DNA of 64,000 bases from Murimonas intestini (GCA_003148945.1 QGGY01000011.1:124001-188000); one strand, 5' to 3'. Counted from the stretch's first letter, positions 1-10,332 are shown. Notes: generated from the letters alone by a model not told the origin. Made by a program: numbers and translations.

Positions 1-605
1 TGATTACAATGCTGCAGATGATGCTGGGTGAAGTCATATTCGGAGGCGTGGGCTGCGGTCTTTATGGGATGCTGGCTTTTGCCATCCTGGCCGTGTTTAT
101 AGCCGGCCTCATGGTGGGAAGAACACCGGAATTTCTGGAGAAGAAAATAGAACCCTATGAAATGAAGATGGCCGTACTGGCCTGCCTTGCAACACCTATC
201 GCCATTCTGGCCGGAAGCGGTATAGCAGCCCTGGTGCCCGGAGTAGCGGACAGCCTTAACAACAGCGGCGCCCATGGATTTTCTGAGGTCCTCTATGCAT
301 ACTCATCATGCGGCGGCAATAACGGTTCTGCATTTGCAGGTTTTGGAGCGAATACGCCGTTCCTGAATGTGTCCCTTGGACTTGTCATGCTCTTCGCCAG
401 GTTTGTGCCGATAGCGGCAGTGCTTGGAATAGCAGGAAGCATGGCAGGAAAGAAAAAAATCGCTGTTACGGCAGGTACATTATCAACAACAAATGCCATG
501 TTTATATTCTTACTGATTTTTGTTGTACTGCTTGTCGGCGCCTTAAGCTTTTTCCCGGCGCTGGCATTAGGCCCTATAGCTGATTTCTTTCAGATGATTG
601 GATAG
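1..605 (+). CDS. kdpA: Potassium-transporting ATPase subunit KdpA, 3' part
   Basis: KdpA is the K+-selective channel-like subunit of the KdpFABC high-affinity potassium pump in the cytoplasmic membrane. The frame is open from the first base of the window, so only the C-terminal ~200 residues of a protein usually near 560-600 residues are present. Visible are several hydrophobic segments, the [15 protein letters not shown] stretch and the [14 protein letters not shown] segment, which matches a selectivity-filter-like loop of the family. A Shine-Dalgarno AGGAGG for kdpB follows 35 bases downstream, so it is the first visible gene of a kdpA-B-C-x-D-E operon. The start codon, any kdpF and the operon promoter lie before the window. 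Identification is secure because kdpB follows directly. Confidence 0.95.
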   Translation, partial: ITMLQMMLGEVIFGGVGCGLYGMLAFAILAVFIAGLMVGRTPEFLEKKIEPYEMKMAVLACLATPIAILAGSGIAALVPGVADSLNNSGAHGFSEVLYAYSSCGGNNGSAFAGFGANTPFLNVSLGLVMLFARFVPIAAVLGIAGSMAGKKKIAVTAGTLSTTNAMFIFLLIFVVLLVGALSFFPALALGPIADFFQMIG

Positions 606-639
606 GCGTGAGTTTTAAGTATCCCTAGGAGGTATAGAA

Positions 640-2718
640 ATGGAGACAAAAAAGAAAACAGCCCTCTCGGACCCGAAAATGGTCACAAGAGCGGTCAGAG
701 ACTCTTTTATAAAATTAAATCCGAAAGTCCAGGCAAAAAATCCGGTTATGCTTCTTGTGTATATATCGGCAATAATGACAAGCATTTTGTTTGTAGTGTC
801 ACTGTTTGGAATCAAGGATGCACCCTCAGGCTTTACACTGGCGATTGCCGTGATTCTGTGGTTTACTGTGATATTTGCAAATTTTGCTGAGGCGATCGCG
901 GAGGGCAGGGGAAAGGCCCAGGCGGATTCCCTGAGGGCCGCGAAAAAAGATGTGCAGGCAAATAAGATACCCTCTCCCTCACAGAAGGAGAAGATTACAA
1001 AGATCCTGTCCGCAAGTCTGAAAAAAGGTGATTACGTCATTGTCCGCGCCGGAGAGCAGATCCCGGCGGACGGTGAAGTTGTGGAAGGGGCCGCGTCAGT
1101 AGACGAGAGCGCCATCACTGGTGAATCGGCCCCTGTAATACGTGAGAGCGGCGGTGACAGGAGCGCAGTAACAGGAGGTACGACAGTTATCTCAGACTGG
1201 CTGGTGATCCAGGTGACCAGCGAGGCGGGTGAGAGCTTTCTGGATAAGATGATTGCCATGGTAGAGGGGGCAGCCAGGAAAAAGACGCCAAATGAGATAG
1301 CCCTGCAGATATTCCTGGTGGCATTGTCTATTATCTTTATCCTGGTTACAGTTTCCCTGTATGCATATTCCCTGTTTTCAGCCAGGCAGGCGGGAATAGT
1401 TAACCCGACATCTGTCACGTCCCTTGTGGCGCTGCTGGTATGTCTGGCGCCAACTACGATTGGAGCGCTCCTGTCAGCGATCGGGATCGCGGGGATGAGC
1501 AGGCTGAACCAGGCAAACGTCCTGGCCATGAGCGGAAGGGCAATAGAAGCAGCAGGAGATGTGGATATCCTGATGCTGGATAAGACAGGTACCATAACTC
1601 TGGGAAACAGGCAGGCATGTGAATTTATTCCTGTGGACGGCACTGATATGGGGGAGCTGGCAGATGCGGCACAACTTTCCTCCCTGGCAGATGAGACGCC
1701 TGAGGGCAGGAGCATAGTAGTGCTTGCAAAAGAAGAATTCGGCCTCAGAGGAAGAAATATGAGCGACCTTCACATGACCTTTATTCCATTTACTGCCGCT
1801 ACGAGAATGAGCGGAGCTGATTTTCCGGGAAATGAGATAAGAAAAGGAGCAGCGGACGCTATCAGGGCATATGCAAAGGACGGGGGTTACCCATACAGCA
1901 GGGAATGTGAGGAGACGGTCACAAGAATATCCAATCAGGGAGGTACACCGCTTCTTGTAGCAAAAAACCACAAGATCCTGGGCGTCATCCATCTGAAGGA
2001 TATTATAAAGCAGGGTGTGCAGGAAAAATTTGCTGATCTGAGGAAAATAGGCATCAAGACTATCATGATAACAGGCGATAATCCCCTGACAGCTGCGGCC
2101 ATCGCAGCGGAGGCGGGTGTGGATGATTTCCTGGCTGAAGCGACCCCGGAAGGGAAACTTGCCATGATACGTGACTTCCAGAGCAAGGGGCATCTGGTAG
2201 CTATGACAGGAGACGGCACAAACGATGCCCCTGCCCTGGCACAGGCTGATGTGGCAGTGGCCATGAATTCAGGCACACAGGCTGCAAAAGAGGCCGGAAA
2301 TATGGTTGATCTGGACTCCTCACCCACGAAGCTGATCGACATTGTCAGAATAGGAAAACAGCTTCTGATGACAAGGGGAAGTTTGACCACTTTCAGTATT
2401 GCAAACGACGTGGCAAAGTATTTTGCTATTATACCGGCTCTGTTTTTAGGACTGTATCCGCAGCTGAGTGCATTAAATATCATGAATCTGCATAATGCTC
2501 AGAGCGCGATCCTGTCAGCCATCATCTACAATGCACTGATCATCATTGCACTGATCCCGCTGGCATTAAAAGGTGTGAAATACCGGGAAGTTTCAGCCGG
2601 CCGGCTTTTATCCAGGAACCTTCTCATTTACGGGCTTGGCGGAATAATCGCACCATTTGTGTGCATTAAGCTGATCGACATGATCATAGTTGCGCTTGGC
2701 TTTGTGGGCAATATATAA
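640..2718 (+). CDS. kdpB: Potassium-transporting P-type ATPase subunit KdpB
   Basis: Catalytic P-type ATPase subunit of KdpFABC; it hydrolyses ATP through an aspartyl-phosphate intermediate to drive K+ uptake. At 692 residues it is of usual family length. Seen in order: N-terminal membrane segments (about 35-85), actuator motif TGES (160-163, including the serine whose phosphorylation inhibits the E. coli pump), membrane segments (about 215-285), phosphorylation motif DKTGT with Asp314, the nucleotide-binding domain, the hinge motif GDGTNDAP and three C-terminal membrane segments. ATG is preceded by AGGAGG with good spacing. kdpC follows after 46 bases. No catalytic residue is missing. Confidence 0.98.
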   Translation: METKKKTALSDPKMVTRAVRDSFIKLNPKVQAKNPVMLLVYISAIMTSILFVVSLFGIKDAPSGFTLAIAVILWFTVIFANFAEAIAEGRGKAQADSLRAAKKDVQANKIPSPSQKEKITKILSASLKKGDYVIVRAGEQIPADGEVVEGAASVDESAITGESAPVIRESGGDRSAVTGGTTVISDWLVIQVTSEAGESFLDKMIAMVEGAARKKTPNEIALQIFLVALSIIFILVTVSLYAYSLFSARQAGIVNPTSVTSLVALLVCLAPTTIGALLSAIGIAGMSRLNQANVLAMSGRAIEAAGDVDILMLDKTGTITLGNRQACEFIPVDGTDMGELADAAQLSSLADETPEGRSIVVLAKEEFGLRGRNMSDLHMTFIPFTAATRMSGADFPGNEIRKGAADAIRAYAKDGGYPYSRECEETVTRISNQGGTPLLVAKNHKILGVIHLKDIIKQGVQEKFADLRKIGIKTIMITGDNPLTAAAIAAEAGVDDFLAEATPEGKLAMIRDFQSKGHLVAMTGDGTNDAPALAQADVAVAMNSGTQAAKEAGNMVDLDSSPTKLIDIVRIGKQLLMTRGSLTTFSIANDVAKYFAIIPALFLGLYPQLSALNIMNLHNAQSAILSAIIYNALIIIALIPLALKGVKYREVSAGRLLSRNLLIYGLGGIIAPFVCIKLIDMIIVALGFVGNI

Positions 2719-2764
2719 AGGAATGGAGACTGGCGTACATGTATAGATTAGAGAGGTGTTTATT

Positions 2765-3373
2765 ATGAAGACATTTAAAGAAGTTTTACCAAGAGCTGCT
2801 GTATTCTTCCTGATTTTTTCAGCAGTGTGCGGTATACTGTACACTGCTGTGATAACAGGGGCAGCCCAGGCGCTCTTTTCAGATAAGGCCAATGGTAGTA
2901 TAATTGAAGTCAACGGCAAAAAATACGGAAGTGAGCTGCTGGGCCAGCAGTATACAGATGAGAAACATATGTGGGGCAGGATCATGAATATAGATACCTC
3001 CACCTACATTGATGACAATGGCCAGGCGCTTGTGTACGCCGCCCCCTCCAATATCAATCCGGCCAGCGCTGAATATGAGGCTCTGGTAGCTGAGCGGACA
3101 GAGAAGATAAGGGCAGCCCACCCTGAGAAAGGAGGGCAGCCGATTCCGGTCGATCTGGTGACATGCTCAGGGAGCGGGCTTGACCCCCACATTTCCGTGG
3201 CTGCCGCCAGGTATCAAGCAGACAGGATCGCATCCCGGAATAATATGACAGCAGATGAAGTAAATGAGATCATTGATAAATATACAACAGGAAGGTTTCT
3301 TGGTATTTTTGGCGAGCCTGTAGTCAATGTGCTGAAAGTAAATCTTGCACTTGACGGTATTCTGACTGACTAG
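2765..3373 (+). CDS. kdpC: Potassium-transporting ATPase subunit KdpC
   Basis: Small single-span subunit that stabilises the KdpFABC complex and raises its ATP affinity. The 202-residue protein starts with one hydrophobic anchor (about 11-35), followed by an extracytoplasmic domain with the family hallmark VTCSGSGLDPHIS and a C-terminal LGIFGEPVVNVLKVNLAL segment. I chose ATG 2765 rather than the in-frame GTG at 2756 because the GAGAGG ribosome site (2751-2756) ends 8 bases before 2765 and would overlap the GTG. The gene lies between kdpB and an unrecognised gene, all in one orientation with short gaps. Confidence 0.95.
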   Translation: MKTFKEVLPRAAVFFLIFSAVCGILYTAVITGAAQALFSDKANGSIIEVNGKKYGSELLGQQYTDEKHMWGRIMNIDTSTYIDDNGQALVYAAPSNINPASAEYEALVAERTEKIRAAHPEKGGQPIPVDLVTCSGSGLDPHISVAAARYQADRIASRNNMTADEVNEIIDKYTTGRFLGIFGEPVVNVLKVNLALDGILTD

Positions 3374-3405
3374 AACGGGGCTTGTCTCTGAATGGGGGTA
3401 ATGTT

Positions 3406-4299
3406 ATGCATAAAAAGGTGATTGCCGCAAGGCAGAAAATTAAATTCAGGGATAATATCCCGGAGGGTAATGCGCCATACTATATGATGGAGATGGTCTG
3501 GGCAGTGGCTTCAGATCTGGAAAAGATACCGCAGTTCTATATTGTAGGGCAGGAGAAGACACTGTGGGTGTTCTATGAGTACACCAGCTTCATCTGTGAT
3601 GACTTTTTGGAAAAGTACGGAGTGCTGTCAGCGCTGATCTCTGAAAAATATCCTGTCAGCGTCTGCGGCACCAGCGGAGAACTGGAGCATGTGTGGGCAG
3701 AGGCAGGATTTATAAATGGCAGGAAAGAACTGGAACTCATCAAGAGCAGTACCTCGGGAAGAGATTTTGATGAAATATCTAATATCTGCCTCAGGTTTTA
3801 TATAGAGGATGAGGGCGAGCGGGATGAGCTGTGCAGCTGCCTGGCTAATTTGGATTACAGGCAGGACTATCTGGCTGTGTCCAGGACGCTTCTGGCTAAA
3901 AAGCTGTTTGCAGGCATAGCGGAGGATTACCCGGACACATATTACCGCTATCTTCCCATGAGCGGTGGAGATATGGAGTTCTGGAATGCTCTGAGCATGA
4001 ACCAGAAGAAAATGCTCTGGATATTATTTCTGGAGTACAAGGTGAGTGCAGTTGAGTTCGAATATGTGGTAAATGCGCTGAAGGACGGGTCAATGGTCTA
4101 TCTGTTTACATGGGAACTGGCGCTGCGTATGGCGCTGGATGAGCTTGGGATATCAGTGGAAAGCCAGGAGGATGACTTTAAGGTTTTAGATAAAGACGGG
4201 AAAAGGCTGCGCATGGACTATGGAAGAGGCTCGGAGGCGGAAAAACTGTTCCTCAAGATATTATTTCCTGTTATACAGGAGAAGCAGAAAGAGGTGTAA
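3406..4299 (+). CDS. Unrecognised protein inside the kdp operon
   Basis: A 297-residue soluble, acidic protein that I do not recognise. It has no signal peptide, membrane segment or Cys/His metal cluster. The first ~120 residues read like a mixed alpha/beta domain (YIVGQEKTLWVFYEYTSF near residues 43-60), and the remainder is helical. ATG 3406 is preferred over the in-frame TTG at 3382 because a GGGGG purine block lies about 7-11 bases upstream of it. The gene sits 32 bases after kdpC and ends 2 bases before the GTG of kdpD, so it is almost certainly co-transcribed with the pump and its sensor. That position suggests a role in potassium or turgor signalling, but no function can be assigned. 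Confidence 0.85.
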   Translation: MHKKVIAARQKIKFRDNIPEGNAPYYMMEMVWAVASDLEKIPQFYIVGQEKTLWVFYEYTSFICDDFLEKYGVLSALISEKYPVSVCGTSGELEHVWAEAGFINGRKELELIKSSTSGRDFDEISNICLRFYIEDEGERDELCSCLANLDYRQDYLAVSRTLLAKKLFAGIAEDYPDTYYRYLPMSGGDMEFWNALSMNQKKMLWILFLEYKVSAVEFEYVVNALKDGSMVYLFTWELALRMALDELGISVESQEDDFKVLDKDGKRLRMDYGRGSEAEKLFLKILFPVIQEKQKEV

Positions 4300-4301
4300 A
4301 T

Positions 4302-7040
4302 GTGATCGGACAACGGCCGGATCCGGATAAATTACTGGAAAAATTAAAAGAGCAGGACAAGACAGGTCAAAAAGGACGGCTGAAAATATTCTTCGGGTAT
4401 GCAGCAGGAGTGGGAAAGACTTATGCCATGCTGGAAGCTGCCCAGATAGTAAAAAAATCAGGTGTGGATGTGGTGGCCGGGTATGTGGAGCCTCATGCCA
4501 GGCCGGAGACCATTGCCCTGCAGGAAGGCCTGGAGGTGCTTGCTCCCCTCATTGTGGAACACAAGGGGATAAAGCTTAAAGAATTTGACCTGGATGCAGC
4601 TATGATCCGCCATCCCTCACTTATACTTGTGGATGAGCTGGCCCATACAAATGCTGAGGGCTGCCGCCATAAAAAGAGGTATCAGGATATAGAGGAGCTG
4701 TTAAATGCGGGCATAGACGTGTATACTACAGTGAATGTGCAGCATATCGAGAGCCTGAATGACATCGTGGCTTCTATCACAGGAGTGATCGTCCAGGAAC
4801 GCATACCGGATAAAATATTTGACAATGCCAGCCAGGTAGAACTGGTGGATATAGAGCCTGCTGATCTGATAGAAAGACTGAATGAGGGAAAAGTCTATCG
4901 GGAAAAGCAGGCTAAGACTGCGTTAAAGAATTTTTTCAGCGAGGAGAATCTCACTGCATTAAGGGAGATCGCCCTGCGCTGCACAGCTGACCATGTAAAC
5001 CAGGCCTCTGAAAAGAACAAGCAGGAAACACAGGTTTTTTCAGGCGGATATTTTACGAAAGAGCATATCCTGATCTGCCTCTCGCCTTCCCCGTCAAACG
5101 GAAAAGTGATAAGGGCTGCAGCAAGAATGACAAAGGCCTTTAAAGGAAGCTTTACGGCCCTCTATGTGGAGACTCCTGAGTCTAAGGGTATGTCAGGGGA
5201 GGATGAGAGGAGGCTCAGAGCAAATGAAAAGCTGGCCCAGCAGCTGGGCGCCAGGATAGTGACTACCTATGGGGAGGATGTACCCCTTCAGATCGCAGAA
5301 TATGCCCGTTTGGCCCAGGTGTCCAAGATCATTATAGGGAGGACGAACACAAAGAAAGGCTTATTCTCCTTCAGGCCGTCCCTGGCAGAAAAGCTCTCTG
5401 AACTGGCTCCCAATCTTGATATTTATATCATACCCGACAATACGGCAGTCCCGTACAGGAGAAAAAGGGCTGCCAGGCTGAAAAGCCAGGACCCGTCAGA
5501 GTGGGTATGGGATATATTAAAGTCAGCAGGTATACTGGCAGGGGCTACGATAGTCAGTATTTTATTTGAACAGACAGGCTTTAGTGAGGCTAATATTATT
5601 ATGGTCTATATTTTGGGGGTGCTTCTGACAGCCGTGGTGACATCGCAGAAGAAGTATAGTATCATTGCCTCCTTTGTAAGCGTGTTTACATTTAATTTCT
5701 TCTTTACAGTCCCCAAATACACTTTCCAGGCATATGCGCCTGAATACCCGGTGACATTCCTGATCATGTTCCTTTCGGCGCTGATCACAGGGACATTCAC
5801 CACCAGAGTAAAGCATCAGGCAAAGCAGTCTGCCCTGCAGGCATACAGGACGGAGGTCCTTCTGGAGACAAGCCAGAAGCTCCAGCAGACGGACAGCTAT
5901 CCCAAAATCATATTTGAGACTGCCAATCAGCTGGTGCGGCTTTTAAAAAGGACGGTGATCTATTATCCCGTGCTGAATGGGACACTGGTACAGCCGAAGG
6001 TATTTTCCAGAATAGACGGCAGCCGGGAGGACACCTCCCTTTATATAACGCCTGAGGAACAGGCTGTGGCGGCATGGGTGTACAAGAATAACAAGCATGC
6101 AGGGGCATTTACAAATACACTGCCCAGTGCAAAGTGCATGTATCTGGCAATCAGAGGTTCCCAAAAGGTATATGCTGTAGTGGGAGTGGCGCTGAATGAC
6201 CAGCCGCTGGAGAGCTTTGAGAACAACCTGCTGATATCAGTGCTGGGGGAGAGCGCCCTGGCGTTTGAGAAAGAAGAGCTGTATGAGACAAAAAACCAGG
6301 CAGCTATGCAGGCACAGCAGGAAAAACTCCGCGCCAACCTGCTGCGGGCTATTTCACATGACCTGCGCACTCCTCTTACAAGCATATCGGGGAATGCGGA
6401 TATATTGCTGGGGAATGGCGCCAGCCTTGATGAAAGCAAGAAGATACAGCTCTACCAGGATATATACGATGATTCCATATGGCTCATAAATCTGGTGGAA
6501 AATCTGCTGTCAGTTACAAGGATCGAGGACGGGACCATGAATATTCACATGGAAGCCCAGCTGGTCAGTGAAGTGATTGACGAAGCGCTGGCGCACATTA
6601 ACAGAAAAGGCTGTGAGCACTGTATCACAAAGGTCATCCCCGATGACATGATCATGGCCAGAATGGATTCCAGGCTGATCGTGCAGGTGATCATTAATAT
6701 TGTGGATAATGCCATCAAATACACACAGCCGGGATCACATATTGAGATATCCGCAAGAAGAGAAAAGGCCGGGGGACAGGGGCAAAGCGGATTTGTTGCT
6801 GTGGAGATAGCTGATGACGGGGAGGGCATACCGGATGAAGCCAAGGAAAAGCTTTTTGAAATGTTTTATACGGGGGGAAATAAGGTGGCTGACAGCCGGC
6901 GCGGCATGGGACTGGGTCTCGCCCTGTGCAGGTCCATTGTGATGGCCCATGGAGGCATGATCTCAGTGGAAGATAACAAGCCCAGAGGCAGCAGGTTTAA
7001 ATTTACGCTGCCGGCAGAGGAGGTAACATTACATGAGTAA
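4302..7040 (+). CDS. kdpD: Sensor histidine kinase KdpD
   Basis: Membrane sensor kinase for potassium limitation and turgor; phosphorylates KdpE. The 912-residue protein has the full family architecture: N-terminal KdpD domain with a Walker A-like GYAAGVGKT (32-40) and DELAHTN; a universal-stress-protein-like domain (about 250-375, LICLSPSPSNGK); four closely spaced membrane segments (about 405-500); a GAF-like region; then HisKA with the phospho-acceptor His686 in AISHDLRTPLTS and a HATPase domain with N, G1 (DDGEGIPD) and G2 (GMGLGLAL) boxes. It starts at GTG, with AGAGGTG just upstream overlapping the end of the preceding gene, and overlaps kdpE by 8 bases, indicating translational coupling. 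Confidence 0.97.
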   Translation: MIGQRPDPDKLLEKLKEQDKTGQKGRLKIFFGYAAGVGKTYAMLEAAQIVKKSGVDVVAGYVEPHARPETIALQEGLEVLAPLIVEHKGIKLKEFDLDAAMIRHPSLILVDELAHTNAEGCRHKKRYQDIEELLNAGIDVYTTVNVQHIESLNDIVASITGVIVQERIPDKIFDNASQVELVDIEPADLIERLNEGKVYREKQAKTALKNFFSEENLTALREIALRCTADHVNQASEKNKQETQVFSGGYFTKEHILICLSPSPSNGKVIRAAARMTKAFKGSFTALYVETPESKGMSGEDERRLRANEKLAQQLGARIVTTYGEDVPLQIAEYARLAQVSKIIIGRTNTKKGLFSFRPSLAEKLSELAPNLDIYIIPDNTAVPYRRKRAARLKSQDPSEWVWDILKSAGILAGATIVSILFEQTGFSEANIIMVYILGVLLTAVVTSQKKYSIIASFVSVFTFNFFFTVPKYTFQAYAPEYPVTFLIMFLSALITGTFTTRVKHQAKQSALQAYRTEVLLETSQKLQQTDSYPKIIFETANQLVRLLKRTVIYYPVLNGTLVQPKVFSRIDGSREDTSLYITPEEQAVAAWVYKNNKHAGAFTNTLPSAKCMYLAIRGSQKVYAVVGVALNDQPLESFENNLLISVLGESALAFEKEELYETKNQAAMQAQQEKLRANLLRAISHDLRTPLTSISGNADILLGNGASLDESKKIQLYQDIYDDSIWLINLVENLLSVTRIEDGTMNIHMEAQLVSEVIDEALAHINRKGCEHCITKVIPDDMIMARMDSRLIVQVIINIVDNAIKYTQPGSHIEISARREKAGGQGQSGFVAVEIADDGEGIPDEAKEKLFEMFYTGGNKVADSRRGMGLGLALCRSIVMAHGGMISVEDNKPRGSRFKFTLPAEEVTLHE

Positions 7041-7743
7041 ACCGCTTATTATGGTTGTTGAGGATGACCAGGCTGTGAAAAATCTGATCACAACCACACT
7101 TGAGACACAGGAATATAAATATATAACTGCAGCAAACGGGAGCCAGGCAATTATGGAGGCAGTCTCGCACCAGCCGGATATTATGCTGCTGGATCTGGGC
7201 CTGCCGGATATGGATGGGGTGGATATCATTAAAAAGGTGCGCACATGGTCCAATATGCCCATCATTGTCATCAGCGCCAGGAGTGAGGACAGAGACAAAA
7301 TAGACGCCCTGGATGCGGGGGCAGACGATTATCTGACAAAACCCTTCAGCGTGGAGGAACTTCTTGCCAGGCTCAGAGTCACTTTCCGCAGGCTCAATTA
7401 TACAAGCGGACAGTCGGGCGCCGCCGCCTCCGTATTTATAAACGGAGGCCTGAAGATCGATTATTCGGAAGGGTGCGTATATCTGGACGGTGAGGAGCTG
7501 CATCTGACGCCTATTGAATATAAGCTGCTCTGTCTCATGGCAAAAAATGTGGGAAAGGTGCTCACTCAGAAATATATCCTGAAGGAAGTGTGGGGGAGTA
7601 CTGCAGAGAGCGATATCCCCTCCCTGCGCGTGTTTATGGCAACTCTGAGAAAAAAGATCGAGAAGGATACTTCCCGCCCCAAGTATATTCAGACCCATAT
7701 AGGCATGGGATACAGGATGCTCAGGATCGAGGACTATGCATGA
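7033..7743 (+). CDS. kdpE: Response regulator KdpE
   Basis: OmpR/PhoB-type response regulator that activates kdp transcription when phosphorylated by KdpD. The receiver domain shows the acidic pair Asp11/Asp12 (VVEDDQAV), phospho-acceptor Asp54 (MLLDLGLPDMDG) and Lys103 (LTKPF). The C-terminal winged helix has LTPIEYKLLCLMAKN and the GYRM end. ATG 7033 lies within the 3' end of kdpD and is preceded by GAGGTAAC. The last 23 bases overlap the 3' end of the opposing MutS-like gene, so there is no room for an ordinary intergenic terminator. The length of 236 residues is typical. Confidence 0.97.
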   Translation: MSKPLIMVVEDDQAVKNLITTTLETQEYKYITAANGSQAIMEAVSHQPDIMLLDLGLPDMDGVDIIKKVRTWSNMPIIVISARSEDRDKIDALDAGADDYLTKPFSVEELLARLRVTFRRLNYTSGQSGAAASVFINGGLKIDYSEGCVYLDGEELHLTPIEYKLLCLMAKNVGKVLTQKYILKEVWGSTAESDIPSLRVFMATLRKKIEKDTSRPKYIQTHIGMGYRMLRIEDYA

Positions 7744-9406
7744 GCAGGCAGCGGGCCTCCCGTATGATCTCTTTAGGAAAACCGGTGAACTCCAGCAGCC
7801 TGACGGCATTAAAAGTGCTGCATATCCCATCATGAATCTTGTAATCAAAGCAGACATCACTGTCCTTTACCTGCTCCCCGAAATAGGAGCATTGGCATCT
7901 GTCTCCGAGTATATCAGCCAGTTCCCTGTCATGTGAGGCAACAAGAGGAAGGCACCCGGGGCGGGAGAGGAATTTAAGGATTGCGGCCGAAGCTGCGATG
8001 CGCTCACTTGTATTAGTACCCCGCAGTATTTCATCAATGATGCAGAAGGCAAGTCTTCCGGTATCCAGACTTTTTATGATCCTTCCTAAGTATCTGATCT
8101 CACGGATATAGTAGCTCTCACCTGATATAAGATCATCGCGTACCGCCATGGATGTGATGACCTGAGACGGGGGGAGTGCGAAGAAGGCTGCTGTGCAGGT
8201 AGAGATGGTCTGGGCAAGTATGGCATTTATGGCGGCAGCCTTGATGAAGGTGGATTTTCCGGAAGCATTTGAGCCGGTTATTATACATGTCCTGCTCAGA
8301 GTGATGTCGTTGCAGACCGGGGAATCCAGCAGAGGGTGATAGAGGCCTTCTGCATGTATGACAGGCTCTGTGACGGAACTGGGCACACAATAGAGCGGCA
8401 GGCTCTCCCTGAAGGAAGCCACGCTCACAGCCATATCGATCGTGCCTGCGTACTTAAGGAGCTCCATAAATTCACTTCCATGGCCCTTCAGAAGATTGAT
8501 AACCTGGGTATAACATGTAAAATCCCAGAAGGTGGCTCCTATTACATAGTCCTGGAGGATACCGGCGATATCACCTGTGATGACGGCCTGTTTTTTCTTC
8601 TGAAGCCTTGCCGTCCGCCGTGCCAGTCTGTCAAAGAGCGCCTGATTTTTGGATATATGTTCCGGGAGTTTATACAGGGGTTCTGTCCCGCACTGAAGGT
8701 TCATGGAGGAAAGCTTCTTTGCTGCACGGACCAGCCTTATGATACTGCCCAGTGTATCCAGATATATTTCTATTTTCTGTTTTTGTATAGTGTAAACAGC
8801 TGCATTCACTACAAAGACTGCCAAAGCAGATAAGGCCAGCGTCTGGCTCCAGGTTACAGCAGAGGCCAGCAGCAGTGCAGCCAGCAGCACCTGCAGCAGC
8901 CTGTAGATACTTTTGTGGGAAAGGTCAAGATTGTCCAGATCTGAGATAAATGAAGGGATGCAGAAGCCTGCCTCCTCACAGCCCAGCCTGTAAAAAACAG
9001 CTTGTACCTTTTCCCTTGGTTCCTGGTGAGACTGAAAGTAGCCTGCCAGTTTGTCAAATTCCAGGCTATCTTCCGGGGAGGCAAGGTGGTGCAGGCTGGC
9101 ATACAGAACCTGTCCCCCTGCAAAGGAAGAGCAGCGGCAGATTCTTTTAAACAGGAGATCCATCTCCAGGTCATTCCATGTGACCTCGTCTATTTTTTCA
9201 GCAGCCGGAATTTCTTCGGCGATTGAATCCCAGTAGAGCCGGAGCTCGTCGAAATCATATTTTATATCTGGCGGTTTAGTGCCAAATGTACCCAGTACGT
9301 GCTGCAGAAAATACTGCCTGTTTTTTCTGTGTTCGTAAATGAAGACAGAGACGATTATTATTGCTGCCGCTGCATAGAGTAGCAGGTACCATAAAGTTAA
9401 GGACAT
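7721..9406 (-). CDS. Membrane-anchored MutS-like ATPase
   Basis: MutS-superfamily protein of 561 residues, much shorter than mismatch-repair MutS (about 850) and without the mismatch-recognition domain. It has a hydrophobic N-terminal segment (5-23), a second hydrophobic pair (about 168-208), a helical core-like middle and a C-terminal ABC-type ATPase domain with Walker A GSNASGKST (378-386), Walker B FCIIDEILRGTN (Asp458/Glu459) and the SHDRELA His. Related proteins are annotated as 'MutS family DNA mismatch repair protein', but the membrane segments make classical repair doubtful. ATG is preceded by GAGG. It lies 14 bases downstream of the MerR-type gene on the same strand and is probably in one operon with it. 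Substrate unknown. Confidence 0.85.
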   Translation of the reverse strand: MSLTLWYLLLYAAAAIIIVSVFIYEHRKNRQYFLQHVLGTFGTKPPDIKYDFDELRLYWDSIAEEIPAAEKIDEVTWNDLEMDLLFKRICRCSSFAGGQVLYASLHHLASPEDSLEFDKLAGYFQSHQEPREKVQAVFYRLGCEEAGFCIPSFISDLDNLDLSHKSIYRLLQVLLAALLLASAVTWSQTLALSALAVFVVNAAVYTIQKQKIEIYLDTLGSIIRLVRAAKKLSSMNLQCGTEPLYKLPEHISKNQALFDRLARRTARLQKKKQAVITGDIAGILQDYVIGATFWDFTCYTQVINLLKGHGSEFMELLKYAGTIDMAVSVASFRESLPLYCVPSSVTEPVIHAEGLYHPLLDSPVCNDITLSRTCIITGSNASGKSTFIKAAAINAILAQTISTCTAAFFALPPSQVITSMAVRDDLISGESYYIREIRYLGRIIKSLDTGRLAFCIIDEILRGTNTSERIAASAAILKFLSRPGCLPLVASHDRELADILGDRCQCSYFGEQVKDSDVCFDYKIHDGICSTFNAVRLLEFTGFPKEIIREARCLLMHSPRS

Positions 9407-9420
9407 ACAATTACCTCATT

Positions 9421-10332
9421 TCATACTCGATCGTGGGGAGCAGACCCATCATGTACATTTAACTTTCGGGAAGTCCGGATGGGCCTGATTTTCAGGAAAC
9501 GCGGCGGACATTGTTTCAGTATAAGAGAAAACATTGAAACAAAGATGAAACATACAGCTTCAGTAAGAAGTACCATGCCTATATTCAGCGGCAGCCCCTG
9601 ATTATAAAAAATAGTGTAAAGCTGGCAGGAAAAGAGCATGACAGCGGAACAGATCCCGCCATATCCGGCCAGCATATCTGTATAACGAAGAAATACAGGG
9701 GCCTGTCTGCATAGAATGCCATAGGCGAGCGGCTTCATCAAAAAATGCAGAAGTACGGCGGCAGCAGGAAATAAGAATAAGACATACTTTTCCAGGCTGC
9801 TGACAGTAAACAGGCTGTTGCCCTCCAGGGGGATCATGGATGGAAGAAGAGGCCATGTGACAGCAGCGCTTATGACAGACAGCACAATAAGTGTCCAGAA
9901 GAGTAGCTGCATCCCGAGTCCGGGGATCCTGTTAAAGGTATCTTTTATAAGGGCATAGTCTGATACCCGGGGAGTCTCATTATATTTTTCTACAGACAGG
10001 TCATCATAGCTCAGTGGGTGTTCCTTTACCATCTCCGTACAGAGACGGCAGGATGCAGCATAGCTGTCCGACTTTTCTTTCAGAAGCACAGCCTGCTGTT
10101 CCAGGAGTTCATCAAGCGTAACCTGCCGGTTCTGCAGGGCTCTGATATTTTCAAGTGTAATGTCAAGACCTCTCAGGAAAATGATTTTTTTCAGAGTGCT
10201 GATATTTTCCTCAGAATAATCCCGGTAGCCATTCAGTGGATTCCTGTCTGCGATCAGCAATCCTTCTTTTTCATAGAACCGCACATTTGCCCGGGTGATA
10301 TTTAACCGTTCTTCTACTTCTTTGATAGTCAT
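9421..10332 (-). CDS. MerR-family regulator with C-terminal membrane segments
   Basis: The 303-residue protein has an N-terminal MerR winged helix-turn-helix (MTIKEVEERLNITRANVRFY, then EKEGLL) and a helical linker, then about four hydrophobic segments in residues ~155-285 (LFWTLIVLSVISAAV; YVLFLFPAAAVLLHFLM; GICSAVMLFSCQLY; MVLLTEAVCFIFVSMFSLIL). This would tether the DNA-binding domain to the membrane. The start at 10332 is chosen because AGGAGG (10339-10344) lies 6 bases upstream; a longer frame back to 10404 would include the promoter. A MerR-style promoter with a 19-bp spacer directly precedes it, so autoregulation is likely. The next gene, a membrane MutS-like ATPase, is probably co-transcribed. 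The signal sensed is unknown. Confidence 0.88.
   Translation of the reverse strand: MTIKEVEERLNITRANVRFYEKEGLLIADRNPLNGYRDYSEENISTLKKIIFLRGLDITLENIRALQNRQVTLDELLEQQAVLLKEKSDSYAASCRLCTEMVKEHPLSYDDLSVEKYNETPRVSDYALIKDTFNRIPGLGMQLLFWTLIVLSVISAAVTWPLLPSMIPLEGNSLFTVSSLEKYVLFLFPAAAVLLHFLMKPLAYGILCRQAPVFLRYTDMLAGYGGICSAVMLFSCQLYTIFYNQGLPLNIGMVLLTEAVCFIFVSMFSLILKQCPPRFLKIRPIRTSRKLNVHDGSAPHDRV

Noticed and set aside
1032..2483. Several long minus-strand frames opposite kdpB
   Set aside because: KdpB is complete and motif-perfect on the + strand; the opposite frames are low-complexity and have no ribosome sites.
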